Of a DNA stretch of 64,000 nucleotides, positions 12,816 to 25,862 are shown in pieces. The stretch is from Paraescarpia echinospica. Lineage: Eukaryota > Annelida > Polychaeta > Sabellida > Siboglinidae. The notes below the pieces were generated by a model. That model saw only the letters and a list, made by a program, of their open reading frames with translations, had not been told where the DNA came from and made no database searches. Position 1 is the first letter of the stretch, and each line of letters begins with the position of its first letter. The DNA is taken from assembly GCA_020002185.1 (NCBI GenBank), contig JAHLWY010000252.1, positions 1 through 64,000 on the forward strand, given 5' to 3'. The translations under genes and the position numbers were made by a program.

Positions 12816-14700
12816 GTAACAGTGACATACTCCTCACAGTGAAACATGTCACAGTGTTGAAACATGTCACAGTGATACACACCTCACAGCGACACACACC
12901 ATACGGTGACACACACCTCACAGTGACACGCACCTCACAGTGACACACACCTCTAAGTAACATACACCTCACAGTGACACACACTTTTCAGTGATACACC
13001 TCACAGTGATACATACCTCACAGTGACACATACCTCATGGGGACACAAACCTCACAGTGATACACACTTCACAGTGACATGCACCTCACAATGACACACA
13101 CACCACAGTGACACATACCTCACAGTGTCGCACATCACAGTGACATACACCTCACAGTGACACACACCTAACAGTGACAAACACCTCACAGGGACACACA
13201 CCTCACCATGAAACACACCTCACAGTGACACACCTTGCAGTGACAAACACCTCTCAGTGACACACACCTCACAGTGACACTTACCTCACAGAGTAACACC
13301 TCCCAGTGACACAAACCTCACCGTGCCAAGCACCTCGCAGTGATATACACCTGACAGTGACATACACCTCACAGTGACACACATATGTCACCTGTCACCG
13401 CAAAGTGTCACACTTCACAGTGACACCACCTCACAGTGACATACACCTTGCAGTGACACACATATGTGACCTCTCACAGCAAAGTGACACACTTCACAGT
13501 GCCACACACATGTGACCTGTCACAGCAAAATGACACACCTCACAGTGATATACACATCACAGTGGCACACATATGTGACCTGTCACAGGAAAGTAACACA
13601 TCTTACATTGAGATATACCTGACAATGACACACATATGTGACCTGTCAAAGCAAAGTGACACACTTCACAGTGACAACACCTCACAGTGACACACATGAA
13701 CTGTCACAGTAAAGTGACACACTTCACAGTGACAACACCTCACAGTGACACACATGTGACCTGTCACCGCAAAATGTCACACTTCACAGTGACATACACC
13801 TTGCAGTGACACACATATGTGACCTCTCACAGCAAAGTGACACACTTCGCAGTGGCAACACCTCACAGTGACACACATGTGAACTGTCGCAGCAAAATGA
13901 CACATCTCACAGTGATATACACCTCACAGTGACACACAAATGTGACATGTCACAGCAAATTGACACATCTTACATTGAGATACACCTGACAGTGACACAC
14001 ATATGTGACCTGTCACAGCAATGTGACACACCTCACAGTGATATACACCTCACATTGAAACACATATGTGACCTGTCACAGCAATGTGACACACCTCACA
14101 GTGATATACACCTCACATTGAAACACATATGTGACCTGTCACAGCAATGTGACACACCTCATAGTGATATACACCTCACATTGAAACACATATGTGACCT
14201 GTCACAGCAAAGTGACACACTTCACAGTGACAACACCTCACAGTGACACACATGTCCTGTCACAGTAAAGTGACACACTTCACAGTGACAAAACCTCACC
14301 ATGACACACACGTGACCTGTTACAGCAAAGTGACACACCTCAAAGTGACACATATATGTGACCTATCACTGCAAAGTGACACTCCTGACAGTGACATGCA
14401 CCTCACAGTGACACACCTCACAATTACACACACCTCAAAGTGACATACCTCACAATTACACACACCTCACAGTGACACACACTTCACAGTGACACACACA
14501 CCTTACAGTGACACACACTTCACAGTGACACAAACCTCACAGTGACACACACTTCATAGTGACACACATCTCACAGTGACACACTTCACAATGACACACA
14601 CCTCACAGTGACACACCTCACAATAACACACAGATGACAGTGACACACCTCACATTGACGCACAGCTCACTGTGACACCTCACGATGACACACACCCGAC
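12816..14700. repeat. Minisatellite block 2
   Basis: This is the same CACAGTGACA-type unit as block 1. From about 13380 the unit changes to a longer form containing the palindrome CACATATGTG followed by ACCTGTCACAGCAA. It reads as a separate domain of the array. Confidence 0.95.
13995..14250. repeat. 63-bp tandem sub-array
   Basis: The motif ATATGTGACCTGTCACAGCA starts at 14001, 14064, 14127 and 14190, giving an exact period of 63 bp. Because 63 is divisible by three, one frame stays open for 105 codons. That frame is an artefact of the period, with no initiation or splice context. Confidence 0.9.
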
Positions 14701-15399
14701 TACACCTAATTATCTTCTTTAAAAAAATTACAAAACAAATGTAGTGTTATTTCAAATTTTAAAATGGGTGTAGTATTAAATTACATTACAAAATACGTAT
14801 CTGAATGCAAAATGGCCATTATTTCCCATAACAATTTTATAAATCATATTTTTAACTTGTTTTATGACAAGGAGATGTAGACGTAGTAAAAGACTTGTCT
14901 ATCCTAGTGCAATTATAGAAAGTTGCCTCTCAGGCTCACTTTCTGTGGAATGTCTCTCTTGATACATCTATTAATATTTTGGTAGAAACACTGTTGCACG
15001 TACATATATATGGCACACTAAGGGTGATACATAGTGCACAATATTACATAAATATTAATTGAAGTGGGTAATACAGAGGTATATATCAGAGTTATGAATT
15101 GACAAATTGTGCAGTTCCAGTGGTAAACAATAATGCCATCGACCAGCACGAATGCTACTGGTCTAGTGGCAGCGAACTTCAATCAAAACAATGCGAACTC
15201 AACCTATTTCCCCAAGAAAAACTCCTTGTTTCTCAACAATAAACAATTCCTCCTAAATAACTGTAGCAGCATCAAAGGGAATATAAATAACTCAGTTCCA
15301 TGCAATACTTGACCAACTTGATTTGCACGTAAGTCTACAATGTGAGTAAGAAATTTATAGCACATTCGCCATCAACATATAGCCTCATCCCTAGCTACT
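14701..15399. other. Intron 1 sequence, nothing recognised
   Basis: AT-rich intron sequence without coding frames, clear repeats or RNA genes. Confidence 0.5.
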
Positions 15400-15960
15400 G
15401 CATGGAAGTATAGTGGAAGGATCGTACCAGAAATACGGGCTGGGTATTCTGTGACATCTTGTCTATGGAGTGTATGTGTAGACATCTGAATGCCATAATC
15501 ACTGGTGACTTCAATGTTGGGGACACAACATGAGTCACCAACATAGTATTAGGATACATTGATGCTGTAAACACTAGAAAACTTCTAGACATCAAGGAAC
15601 ATTTTAGCTTTATTCAACATCAACATGAAATCACAAGACCATCTTCGAATGCTGTGTTAGACTTGGTGATTAGCTCAAATCCTAAACTCATGTTCCATGT
15701 AAACGTGGTATGAGCTATCATCTTGCAATGCTCATCACACTTGATGTCTCTCCAAAACAGCACTCACACAAGCACTCGCACAATATATACAAATACAAGT
15801 CTGCAAACGTTGAAGGTCTATGGGCAGACATGGCTGAATATATGGTACACAGTTCAGTATTTTATGGAAAATCACTCATCCAGAACACATAGTTATCTCC
15901 AATGTTTGACTTCTTAACTTGTTTTAAATTCGCAGTAACCACACTAGCACCAACACTGAA
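15400..15960 (+). pseudogene. Fragment of a LINE endonuclease domain
   Basis: Conceptual translation in shifting frames gives IITGDFNVGD near 15500, LLDIKEHFSFIQHQHEITRP near 15580-15640 and NAVLDLVISSNPKLM near 15650-15695. These resemble the second half of an apurinic-type endonuclease domain from a non-LTR ORF2. A linker-like piece (KYKSANVEGLWADMAEYM) follows near 15785-15845. Stops and frameshifts make it a fossil. The rest of the element is not visible. Confidence 0.65.
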
Positions 15961-17124
15961 TGCCACGTTTGTGTGGCAAGACACCATGCTGGGGAATGAA
16001 AATATTGCAATTTAGCATGAGACAGTGAAGTAGTTTGGGGATAAAAAATGGATGGATATATATACAACCCGTATGCTTATTTGAATGCAAAATTATACCT
16101 ATGTTCTCGTCTCAAATATGTTTAAAGCATACTGTACCATTAATGGAATGAATATTGTATTTATATTAGGCACCTCTGAATGGACTTTTGTCTAGATTTA
16201 CAGTGCTTTATCAATTTATTTGTTACTAAAATTAGCAAATATGCCTATCCTCCAGATCACACTACATACACACAGTTGCCCAAAGTATTCAGTCATATAT
16301 GACATTTGATATAATGGAAATTTTAGCTGAGTTTCTCAGTGCTAGTTACACAAGACACCCCTCATTGGTGGACCATTTATGTAGGTCCAAACAATCACAG
16401 AAACCATGCATAACATTGTGAACAAGTGATTATCGGCCATCGGTGACATTTGGTATAAATTCTGAGATTGATTAAAACGCTCACCAAATGGGGAATTTCT
16501 AAACAAATAAAGGCATTGGTTTCATTCCGTGGAGTAGATTAATCCATAAGAGGTTGATGCCACAATGCAAGCCAACTAGGAGGAAAGTGTTAACATACTC
16601 ACACATAACTTGTATACATATATGTGCTATTATAGTTGGATGATTCATCAGCTAACACTACTCAAACTTAAATTCTGATGAGAAATGTGCATTAATAGCA
16701 GATAGTCAAAAGAATGAAAGGTAAAAGCAACATTTTAGCATAATTTGATAAAACACTAATATAAATTTAGCATTGTACATGTTGAACAATTTAATATAAT
16801 ATCATCATAGCTGTGACATTGTATGAATCAGCATTGATAAATAAAACATAAATATGTAGTAAGACAAGAAGCATTAGAATTAGAAAATATAAATGTACCA
16901 AAGATAACTGGCTGCTAAGGCATAAGCTAAGTGTGAATGTAAAACAAAAACAATTGAGTATATCGACTCCATGAATATTTCAAAATGGCAACGTGGTTGA
17001 TACTGGGTGTTCTATTCTAGAATGGTGAGATGACTGTTTTTTCCACAGTGTGCAGTTTAAGTGGATGATGCAAACTGAATTATTATAAGTGATGACATAA
17101 AAATGTTTTACTTTTTGCTTTCAG
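15961..17124. other. Intron 1, 3' part
   Basis: No gene seen. The intron ends with a pyrimidine-rich tract and TTTCAG at 17119-17124, the acceptor of the Ig1 exon. Confidence 0.6.
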
Positions 17125-17463
17125 TGTGTTCCAATTCGAGCAATGTGAGATTGGATGTTCCGTCTGAGACTTGGGTGGGAGAAGGAGCCCTGTTGAGATG
17201 CAGCTATCTAGACAAGAGTAAGACTGTCCTACGAGTGGACTGGTTCAAGGGGCGCAGTGATAGTCTTGATTACAGAGTATTCATCCACAAAGTTTCCATC
17301 CATAAACAATCAAAAAAGAATTACTTCTCCAACAGAATTGTGCTGGCACGAATGTTGAATGGTTTTTACGAACTCTACATTAACAACACAGTTTTATCAG
17401 ATGGAGACTTTTATTTTTGTGAAATTAATAGTGAGAACAACCAAGCGACACTACTGGTGAATG
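17125..17463 (+). CDS. IgSF receptor exon 2: Ig domain 1 (V-like)
   Basis: The exon is 339 nt, bounded by TTTCAG| and |GTGAGT, phase 1 on both sides. It encodes a complete Ig fold: a leading strand (NVRLDVPSETWVGEGA), first cysteine in LLRCSY, the core tryptophan in VDWFKG and the second cysteine in DFYFCEI. The long stretch between Trp and the second Cys, with a c'/d strand region, suggests a V- or I-set domain. The domain would be the membrane-distal tip of the receptor. Several Asn-X-Ser/Thr sites (NSS, NNT) suggest glycosylation. Confidence 0.9.
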
Positions 17464-19513
17464 GTGAGTATTTGATCAGTATCATTATTATATTTGTACT
17501 ACATACATGATGTAGCATGTTTTTATTCCTGGCAGTAGTGTCAATTCATGGTATTTTTGAAATCACATTCAGTTTTAAGTAATGTTAATATAGGTTCTTC
17601 TGTTGGAATATTTGTATTTAAAATACAAGTACAGCAGCCCCCTGTAAATGTACAAACAAATCATTCATATAACTGAATAAATCGCATTTGTACAGTAATT
17701 GTAACATGGCTGAACAAATTAAGTTGTTGTTGGAATGAACAGGTCTGCCAAGGACTGAAGCAAACTGCATTGAAGAGTCCTCTGCATAAGAATACTTTTT
17801 TTAAATGATATGCATGTTCATGCATCAAAGACAAATTAAAAAAGAAAAAGAAAATATTATGTTAAATCAAATATCATTAAAAATCAGTTACACAAGTCAA
17901 GTTTGTTGGCTTAGATTTGCTGTTTAAAAAAGTCCAATTCCATCCAGCTTTTGAAATCAATTCCTGAATTGGGTTTGAGGATAAATTCCAAGTCCAGAAT
18001 GGAATTGACCCCATACCTGTGTCCATGTTAAACAACTGCCAGATCTACACGTGTGTATATGGGTCAATATTTGACAAAGTGGAAAAACGGTGTCGCCAAC
18101 ATTCAACATTTTTTTACACGCACAGCATTATGTACTGTGTATATTTCCACATCTTTATGTTTTGATTCGATGCTTTTGTCTTTTTGAAATTGTCATGTGA
18201 AAAGAAAAGCCCCACTGACACTGGTACCCCCTTATTGAATTTACCTGTCGCCATGACAATGCAGCACAATTACCAGCTGTTATTCTACTTATATTTATTG
18301 CTTAAGCATAGGCTGATACATTACAGGGGACTATCAGGAACTGTTCTGCTAATATATGGTCATGATTTAGGAAATTAAGCTTGTTTTACATTTTTTTACA
18401 TTTAAAATCATGTCGTCAAATGTTTGTTATTAGCGTAACGTTGTGTTAAATACTACCTCAGAAATTATCAGACAAACATTTTCCATGTAACACATATCAT
18501 AAGATTTGTATGTATCATATTGTATGGCGTGTGCAATTCAGTGCAAAGACCGAATGTAGATAGATAGTTTAGTTTTTGTATTATATCTCACTTTCTGAAC
18601 TGGCCACAATTGTTCTCTTAGAATTTGTTATAAGAGAACGGCATCTAGATCTAACGAATTAAAGCAATATCTTTCCCCAAAAGTACCAGAATGTGTATTC
18701 AGTGTGCATGAACGATCCTACCAAGAAATAGTTGCGAGTAATGAAACGTATCGGTCTCATGGATGAAATATCTGAAATGTCATTAGCATTATATGTCATT
18801 AGCACCACATTTGTGTCAATAGAATAACATTTTTGTCATTTGCATCATGCTGACTTATAATCAAACTGATTGAAAATATGTCTTATTGTGTAAGATAGTG
18901 TAGTATGCATACTAGTTGATCAACAGAAATACAAACAAGTGGAAAAGACTGTACTGCTTGAAATATATGCTGAAGGAAAATCGTGTGATGCCAGTGACAT
19001 CTACCAGGTAGTGCTGGTGATGATTTCTAAAAGGGCCTTAAAACATGAGTTGGCTGCACTCCCCTGCCAACATATTTTTCTTGATATTTCCTTTTTAATT
19101 GAACTGTAAACTAATAATTTCCAAACATTAACCAAAAGCTAAGGTATCCGTTCTATAAGAAAAACGACATTTATCACGAGTGGTTGACAACAATTTTCAG
19201 AAATAGCTAAAATCACAAAATATGCCATAAATAAAATAATGTTATCATGTTATAAATTCACGGGTAGATACATAAGTGAATGTACAACAGCACTCTAACA
19301 CAAAATGTTTAACTTTCAATCATTAATATGATACGTTCGGTCATTTTGTGTAAATAATTTCACTTTTTCAGTAAAATCGATATGCTTCCATATGTACTCA
19401 CACTCATAGTATATTGACCCGATAAGTTCACATCAGTATGTTCCCATACCCATGTATATCACTTGCAATAACGACTGGCGAGAAATATTCAATATTAATG
19501 AAGATATCATATA
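17464..19513. other. Intron 2, 5' part, nothing recognised
   Basis: AT-rich intron sequence. The 64-codon frame at 18184-18378 has no supporting features. Confidence 0.55.
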
Positions 19514-19743
19514 TGTAACCCTACCCCCTAAATCGAGAAAATGGGGGAAATGACAAATCATCACACAACATGCTCTAAATTAACAATTTATTTGTTAATC
19601 ATCTCTTAGTTTCACGTAGTTGGTCATAGTGTAATGCAAAGCAATTTTTTACCATCAATCAGGTATATACATTTAACTTTTTGTCCATATAAAGTATGAG
19701 ATACACAGTTTTTCAGTCAACATACGGTAAACGGAATCACATA

Positions 19744-19806
19744 TATTACAACATAATGCCTTATACAACAACATAATGCCTTATACAACAACATAATGCC
19801 TTATAT
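19744..19806. repeat. 21-bp tandem triplication in the left TIR
   Basis: The unit ACAACATAATGCCTTAT, with a short spacer, is repeated three times at 21-bp spacing. The right TIR has a single copy (AAGGCATTATGTTGTAAT near 22706), so the expansion is private to the left arm. Confidence 0.85.
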
Positions 19807-20599
19807 GTCAACAGATCAGGAGCCAACGTACTGAACAAATAATTGTTATTTGTTATGTTTCCACAATTATATAGAGATTTCAGTAACCTTACTCCCTTAT
19901 CAAACAAAACCACAGAGTCCTTTCAGAGTGGGTATAGCTCTCGTTGTTTCGTGTAAAAGACTTTCAGTGTGATTACATACATTTCTGGCTGACATGTATT
20001 TAATAACACAACATGTTTATCTTATTGACATATAAATGTTTGGGTGCGTTCCATATCATCATATACTTCATGGCAATCAGTGGGCTTCGCTTTGATAGCG
20101 CAGGCTAGCGAGATGTTTTAACCGAGTCAGATATCTTAGCAACAGGTTCCGTTTAAGCTACACTTGATGGTCACCATTACAACATGGGTGTCAGAGCACA
20201 TACATTATTTGCGGAAGGCATTGGTCAACTTCATTGGGTCATGTTTCTACAATTAAACACAGAGCAAGAAGCACCTCTAGAAATGGACTCTGACTCTGGC
20301 AAGATCAGCTGAGACATAATCCATGTCCAGAAAGAATGTATGTACTGTTGACATCTGAAATCTTCATACTGGCATAGCAGCGATTCACGGAGTTTTGCTC
20401 AACGCTTGGACCAAATGGAAAGTTCTTGTCATCATACATTGATATTGTGGGTCTATTGCCGCAATTTTTTCGGTCCCCAGAGAAGCCGATTGGAACTTGT
20501 ACATTCAGTGTTTGCTGGAGATGATGTAATATGACAGGATAAATTATGCAAGATACTTGCCTGCATGTGTTCTACAAATGATGTAATTTCAGGAAATTC

Positions 20600-22030
20600 A
20601 TCCAGACGCATACACACTGCTTATGAATGGTGAATTTCCAGTGCAAAGATCGACAGGAAATTCATTTGTCCGCATCCCACATGACCAAACCATTGAAGTG
20701 ACCGCAAACCGGGACATGAAATCCCGTGGTGGAATTGTGGGAATCACACTAAATCATGGAGCAGTTCTTAAGTGGATGGTACTTAGGGCTGACTGAGGGG
20801 AATACTTACATCTGTGCAAGTAAGTGTTTGACCGAATGCAACTACAGGTCACAGAACAAAGGATGCTATGAAAAGACGTCTTCCAATGTGCGACGCATTA
20901 AGATATGCATCACAAACTGGATTAACCCATTTCAGACAGATGCTAAACACTGTCATGTGGCTTCACTGGGTGGTGGACATGTATCCCGAAATTTTGATCA
21001 AGAATCCGAAGAGAGATCGCCGTACGACGTCTATGGGAATACAACAACAATTACCTCAGAGAACCAAAGAATTGACCACCAGTTCAAACAGTCACTTCGA
21101 AGTGCACAGTTCAAGAAAGAACTATCATAATTTCTTCCAGATACGTGGCAGCAACCCGCGTATGCACCAGAATTGAGTAGGCGGTCTCATTATGTAACCA
21201 ACGGAGAAGAGTGTCACCTGCTCCATGTAGCGAGGAAAGAAATCATGTGACCATGACGCCAGTTCCTAAGCTTAGTTGTAACCATGAAGAAGTTGATAGC
21301 CGCCTTCTTCTTCACGCTTCTCATGCGGCTCAATGTGGTTCTAACACAATGGTCCTCAGGTCACATGATAGGGATGTAGCCATAATAGCAGTTGGAATTA
21401 GTAATTAAGTTCCAGCTACAATGCTGTTTAACACAGGGACACAACAGCGGAAGAGAAATATAAATATCACTCAAATTGGATCTATAATCAGCATGTGTGA
21501 AGCCCTGATTCTGATTGGCCATCACGCATTTAGTGGTTGTGACTCAACTAGTGCATTAGTTTGTCATGGTAAAGCAAAAGGCTACAAACTGCTATGTGAG
21601 AACCGTTCCTTCAGAAGTACCATGGCCAAACTTGGCAAATCCTTTGTCGCCGATAAGGAACTGTTGCAGGAAGGTGAAGTGGCAGTATGGGCGATCACAA
21701 GAGTATAATGTAAACAGATTGCGGCATACCATGTTTGGGTCGAGGACAACCGATCCAGCCAAGTTGTCACTATGCAAGGACGCAGGTGACCAACACAAAA
21801 TTTGGCGGCACTGCATGACGGCACGACCATCAGTGCGATCCCCTCATGGCAATAGGTGGACTGTTTATGGAAACATTTTGGTACATTGGACGGACAGTCC
21901 AACAGCTCCACAGGCAGTACTTCAATGTGTTAGCTGCAAATGTAAGACATGTGCTGTGTGTTCGTTGCTCATTCAAGCTGAATGGGTTAACATGTACTGG
22001 TGTTTGCGTTTGTAAAGCCGATGATTGCGA
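20600..22030 (+). pseudogene. Decayed gene of the 'GCDS/HEE' invertebrate repeat family
   Basis: Recognisable pieces in different frames include RDMKSRGGIVGITLNHGAV (20715-20770), CNHEEVDSRLLLHASHAAQC (21281-21340), SHDRDVAIIAVG and HHAFSGCDSTSALVCHGKAK (21520-21580). The order and motifs match a protein family repeated in many invertebrate genomes, where the usual forms are HEEADTR and GCDTTSAF. Its biochemical function is unknown to me. The separation into at least four frames shows it is not functional. Its place between long TIRs argues that it is the protein of this DNA element rather than a host gene. Confidence 0.65.
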
Positions 22031-22515
22031 AAATAGACCGATCACATCGAGAGACATGGGAGTAGACCCACTGCTGTCATAAGACGACTCCAATATGGAG
22101 TGACATGGTCTATGATGGTCCATAAAACTGTTTGTCAGTTCGTGAACTTCAAAAAAATACGATGTATTTTAAACGTGTTGTCATCGTTACCACACAATTT
22201 ATGATTTCCCAAAAAGCCTACTTATACATTAACATAGTTATGAAGTCAATGCCTGCATCTCATAATTACGCATTTATATGTCAAAAAGAGGAACATGTAT
22301 TATTAAATACATGTTAGACAGAAATGTATGTAATCACACTGAAATACTTTTACACGAACACAATGTGAGCTATTCCCACTCTGAAACGACTTTGTGGTTT
22401 TGTTCGATAAGGGGGTAGTGTTACTGAAATATCTATATAATTGTTCAAACATAACAAGTAACAATTATTTATTCAGTAAGTTGAAGTAATTGACCATCAT
22501 TATAAACATAGACAC

Positions 22516-22679
22516 CTGGGGCCGGTTTCATGAAGCGTACTTAAAGTTACGCAATTACTTAGCGTCACCTGTTTTGCGTAACTCTTATGTTTGCTGATAT
22601 TAAAAAAATCGCGTAATTTACTAAGACAGTCATCTTAACGTTAAGAACGTTCTTAGTCACTTCATGAAACCAGTCCCAG
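22516..22679. mobile_element. Short MITE inside the right TIR
   Basis: The ends read CTGGGGCCGGTTTCATGAAG and, on the other strand, CTGGGACTGGTTTCATGAAG. The element is 164 bp and has no coding capacity. It splits the right inverted repeat of the larger element, so it inserted later. Confidence 0.75.
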
Positions 22680-22988
22680 GTCTGTTGACATGCAATTTTA
22701 TATATAAGGCATTATGTTGTAATGCATGTAATTCCGTTAACCTATGTCGACTGAAAATCTGTGTATTTCATCCATTATATGGGCGAAAAGTTAAAGGTAA
22801 ACGCCTGATCGATGGTAAAAAATTGCTTTGCATTTTCTTATGACCAACTATGTGAGACTATAAGATGATTAATAAATATATATATAAGATTGATTTAGAG
22901 CATATTGTGTGACGATTTTTTATTTCCCGCCATTTTCTCGACTTAGCGGTTAGGATTACAGTCGTTTTTGCAAGTGTTACTGTTTTAG

Positions 22989-23297
22989 TGAAGCCACAAG
23001 GTGTGACTATAACTGGCCTTGCCCAGTCTGTCACAGAGAACACAGAGAAAGAGTTGAAGTGTCATGTGACTCGAGTGAAACCTGAGGCAGACATCTATTG
23101 GAGAAAGGGACCCAAAGGCCCACTACTGCGGGGAACGGTGACCAAGTCAAAGAAGTCAGATGGAACTTTTGAAGTCCAGTCGACCTACACAGCGTCCTTC
23201 AGTCGCAACGACCACAGTATAATGTTATATTGTCTTGTCAATTCAAATGGAACTAGTTTCTGGAATAACAACACCAGCGCAACTGTTAGCGTTAACT
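22989..23297 (+). CDS. IgSF receptor exon 3: Ig domain 2
   Basis: The exon is 309 nt with acceptor TTTTAG| and donor |GTGAGT, phase 1-1. It encodes an Ig domain. The first Cys is in KELKCHVT, the core Trp in DIYWRKG and the second Cys in IMLYCLVN. The usual Asp-x-Gly/Ala-x-Tyr is replaced by a looser NDHSIMLYC. The acceptor is close to an inserted DNA element that ends at 22960. The branch point therefore lies in 28 bp of old intron or in the transposon end itself. Confidence 0.9.
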
Positions 23298-23969
23298 GTG
23301 AGTATTGGATAGTGACTTTGGGTGTAACAAAATATATTGTTGCGGATACATCATACTAACTTCTATTATAACTAACAGCACTTTGTGCAACTGACAAAGA
23401 ATGACATATTTCACAAATTATGTATCGTATTTTCTAGTAAGGTAAATCATTATTAAAACAAACAGCCATTTGGGATGAACCGCCATGACTGTAATTTAAA
23501 ATATGATGCTAATATTTATTATTATGAATAATAGAATTGTAGTATTTTGATAGATTGTATTTTGGGTTTCATATGATTCAACATATTAATAAAATTGGAC
23601 CATAAATTAATTAACTTTACAATAATAAATCAATACACTTGTGTGATATTCACTAAGTTATATATTATATTGTATATGTAATATATTATTGTAATACATT
23701 TTAAAGTGTGTCAAAAAAGTCTGCAAATCAGGTAATAAACAGGATGCTTTAATTAGCACCTTTAAAGTACATATACAATTAATAATATAATAAGTTAAAT
23801 GTGCAAGATCCTTGCAATAATATGTTAACGTAATGAAACTGTAATAATTATATTTAAACATAATCCTTATTTAAACTGATCATTACAGTTTATCATAATA
23901 TGATGTGTACTAAATGATTAGAAAGCAAATCATAAGAAATTGTTTTATTATGTACTAAAACTGTTTCAG
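23298..23969. other. Intron 3, nothing recognised
   Basis: AT-rich, 672 bp. No repeats or coding frames of note. Confidence 0.6.
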
Positions 23970-24257
23970 ACCCACCCAGTTCCGAAGTTAAACAGACTAG
24001 TTCTGACAATCCAAAAGATGGGATTTCAGTAACACTGACCTGTGACATCACAGCCGGCAATCCCACGACCAATATCAAAGTGACATGGAAGAAAGGCAGC
24101 ACACAAATAGCATCCACTAGTCACTACCAACTAAGTGGCAGAGACTTGACAATAAGTCGACTTGACCATTCCCGGGATGATGGCGACTACTCGTGTGCTG
24201 CAGAGAATGCTGTAGGACCTGGACCATCCAGTGCAACATTTGCACTTCTGGTTAACT
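23970..24257 (+). CDS. IgSF receptor exon 4: Ig domain 3
   Basis: The exon is 288 nt, acceptor TTTCAG| and donor |GTGAGT, phase 1-1. It encodes a C2/I-set domain. The landmarks are PPSSEV at the A strand, first Cys in VTLTCDITAGNP, Trp in KVTWKKG, LTISRLDHSRDDGDYSC with the classic Asp-x-Gly-x-Tyr-x-Cys, then AAENAVGPGPSS. This is the most canonical Ig exon and sets the frame for the others. The following intron is about 34 kb. Confidence 0.95.
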
Positions 24258-25862
24258 GTGAGTACTGTTTTATTTCGCAACATACAGAGATATTTAAAAC
24301 AAGCAACACATTTCTTTACATAATAATTGCAAACTTTCGTCTTAACACATATGGTTTCAGACAGACTCTGTTGCATTAAGGTTCTCAATATAAATATACT
24401 AATCAAGAAAGAAACAAGTTTCTGTTGTTAGTCCTATAATCATTTTTATTATCAGTAGTGGGTGCATGTGAGATATATGGCGGGAGGTGCCATCTGACAA
24501 CAATGGAAGCCTGGATTCTGTTTTGCAGTGACCTCATCAGTCTCTGTACTCCACAATGTGACATCACTCTCCATTCTTTAATGACGGTAACTGTGAACTG
24601 ATGGATGTTGGCCAGTTGTCTAGGAGAAATGTGAAGCTAAAAGCAAACTGTAAATGCTGCTGCTCTCAGGCATGTTTGCAATATCTGTGCGATATAACGT
24701 CAGCTATCAGGCATCAATTCCATTCAAATTAAATATCTTTATTGTCCCTCGTGGGGGAATTTTCTTGTGGTGTTCGCTATTAAATCAGCAGTAAATAAAC
24801 ATGTGTAACTGAGAACACTGACCACACAGACACACACCATCGATCTATAGATAATTAATCATGGTATAGTTATAAAAGTGTATGATAAAAACAAATACTA
24901 AGAATCACCAATCAGTATAAGTCACAACCATCAACAGCTGGGGAAATAAGTTATACACCGCAAGTAGCCCTTACACACACGCATGCACACACACGCACGC
25001 ACGCACGCACACCTTATCCTGCCTACAACATGCCTGATCTTATCCTTATGCACCAATTAGTGATTCAATGAATAGTATATGATTAAAATAGCACAGAACA
25101 ATCAGCCAGTTGTTAGGAAACATCATTGCAGCATTGTCTTGCTGAAACTAGGTCTTATTCCGGTGGTGGAGCATGAACATTTATAGTTCAGGAATGAGGA
25201 TTACCTCTATCTTTGTATCTATGGGCATTGAGACTGTCATCAGTGAACACTGCAGTTGCTCACTTTCAGTGTTCCATGTTCCTGTGATATGTTATCTACA
25301 TGCCAGCAGTGAACACTACAAGTGCAACACTATGCTCTAGCTCAAAGAGTTGTGGCAACGGGCGATGATACAATGTTACCAAATAAAATTGGTGTCATGC
25401 CTTCTGGAGTCTTAGTTATTAAATATTTCCTGGAGATGACCTAAAGCCACAATTATTTTCTGGATGTATCTCTTCGGTCAATGGCAGCTGACGATTCAGG
25501 AGTATGTGGGTGAGTAGGCTTGTCTTCCCTGTGATCAATCTACAGCAGGGCAATGCATCGATAGGTAGTTCCCGCAGTCTTATTTATGTCCCTTTTTGTA
25601 GATGATGGAGTTACTGTTACTATTTCTGAGGTATGATGGACCTTCTTTGAGATCTTACTGATAAGTTCAAAACGTTTGTTTGCCAGCTTCTCGCCACCGA
25701 ACTTGAAAATGTCTACTGAGATGCCATTCGGGTCAAAAGCGTTATTGTTTTTGTTTGCATTGTAGCAAACCGGCCCTCTTTTCAGGTTGGCGGCATGTCA
25801 AGGAATGCATAGAAAGGTCGGCTTGGCGATAATGTTCTGAAAAAGGTTGAATGAGATCTTTT
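24258..25862. other. Intron 4, 5' part with LINE or SINE tail fragment
   Basis: No gene. A segment at 24730-24775 (ATCTTTATTGTCCCTCGTGG) looks like the 3' end of a retroelement on the minus strand. A CA/GCAC microsatellite lies at about 24973-25012. Confidence 0.5.

Larger units (their letters stand above)
19514..22960. mobile_element. DNA element with long terminal inverted repeats
   Basis: The left end (TGTAACCCTACCCCCTAAAT at 19514) is inverted at the right end (TGTAATCCTAACCGCTAAGT read on the minus strand from 22960). The match continues inward with substitutions and small indels to about 20045 on the left and 22265 on the right. The TIRs are therefore about 500 bp, and the right arm is enlarged by a small inserted MITE. 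The core holds a broken coding region (20600-22030). I cannot see a clear target duplication. The right end lies 28 bp upstream of the Ig2 exon. The superfamily is unknown to me. Confidence 0.75.

Noticed and set aside
13929..14246. Open frame of 105 codons in the minisatellite
   Set aside because: The 63-bp period keeps a frame open by chance. No splice or start context.
8585..14700. CRISPR-like array
   Set aside because: Units are directly tandem without unique spacers, in an animal intron. It is a minisatellite.
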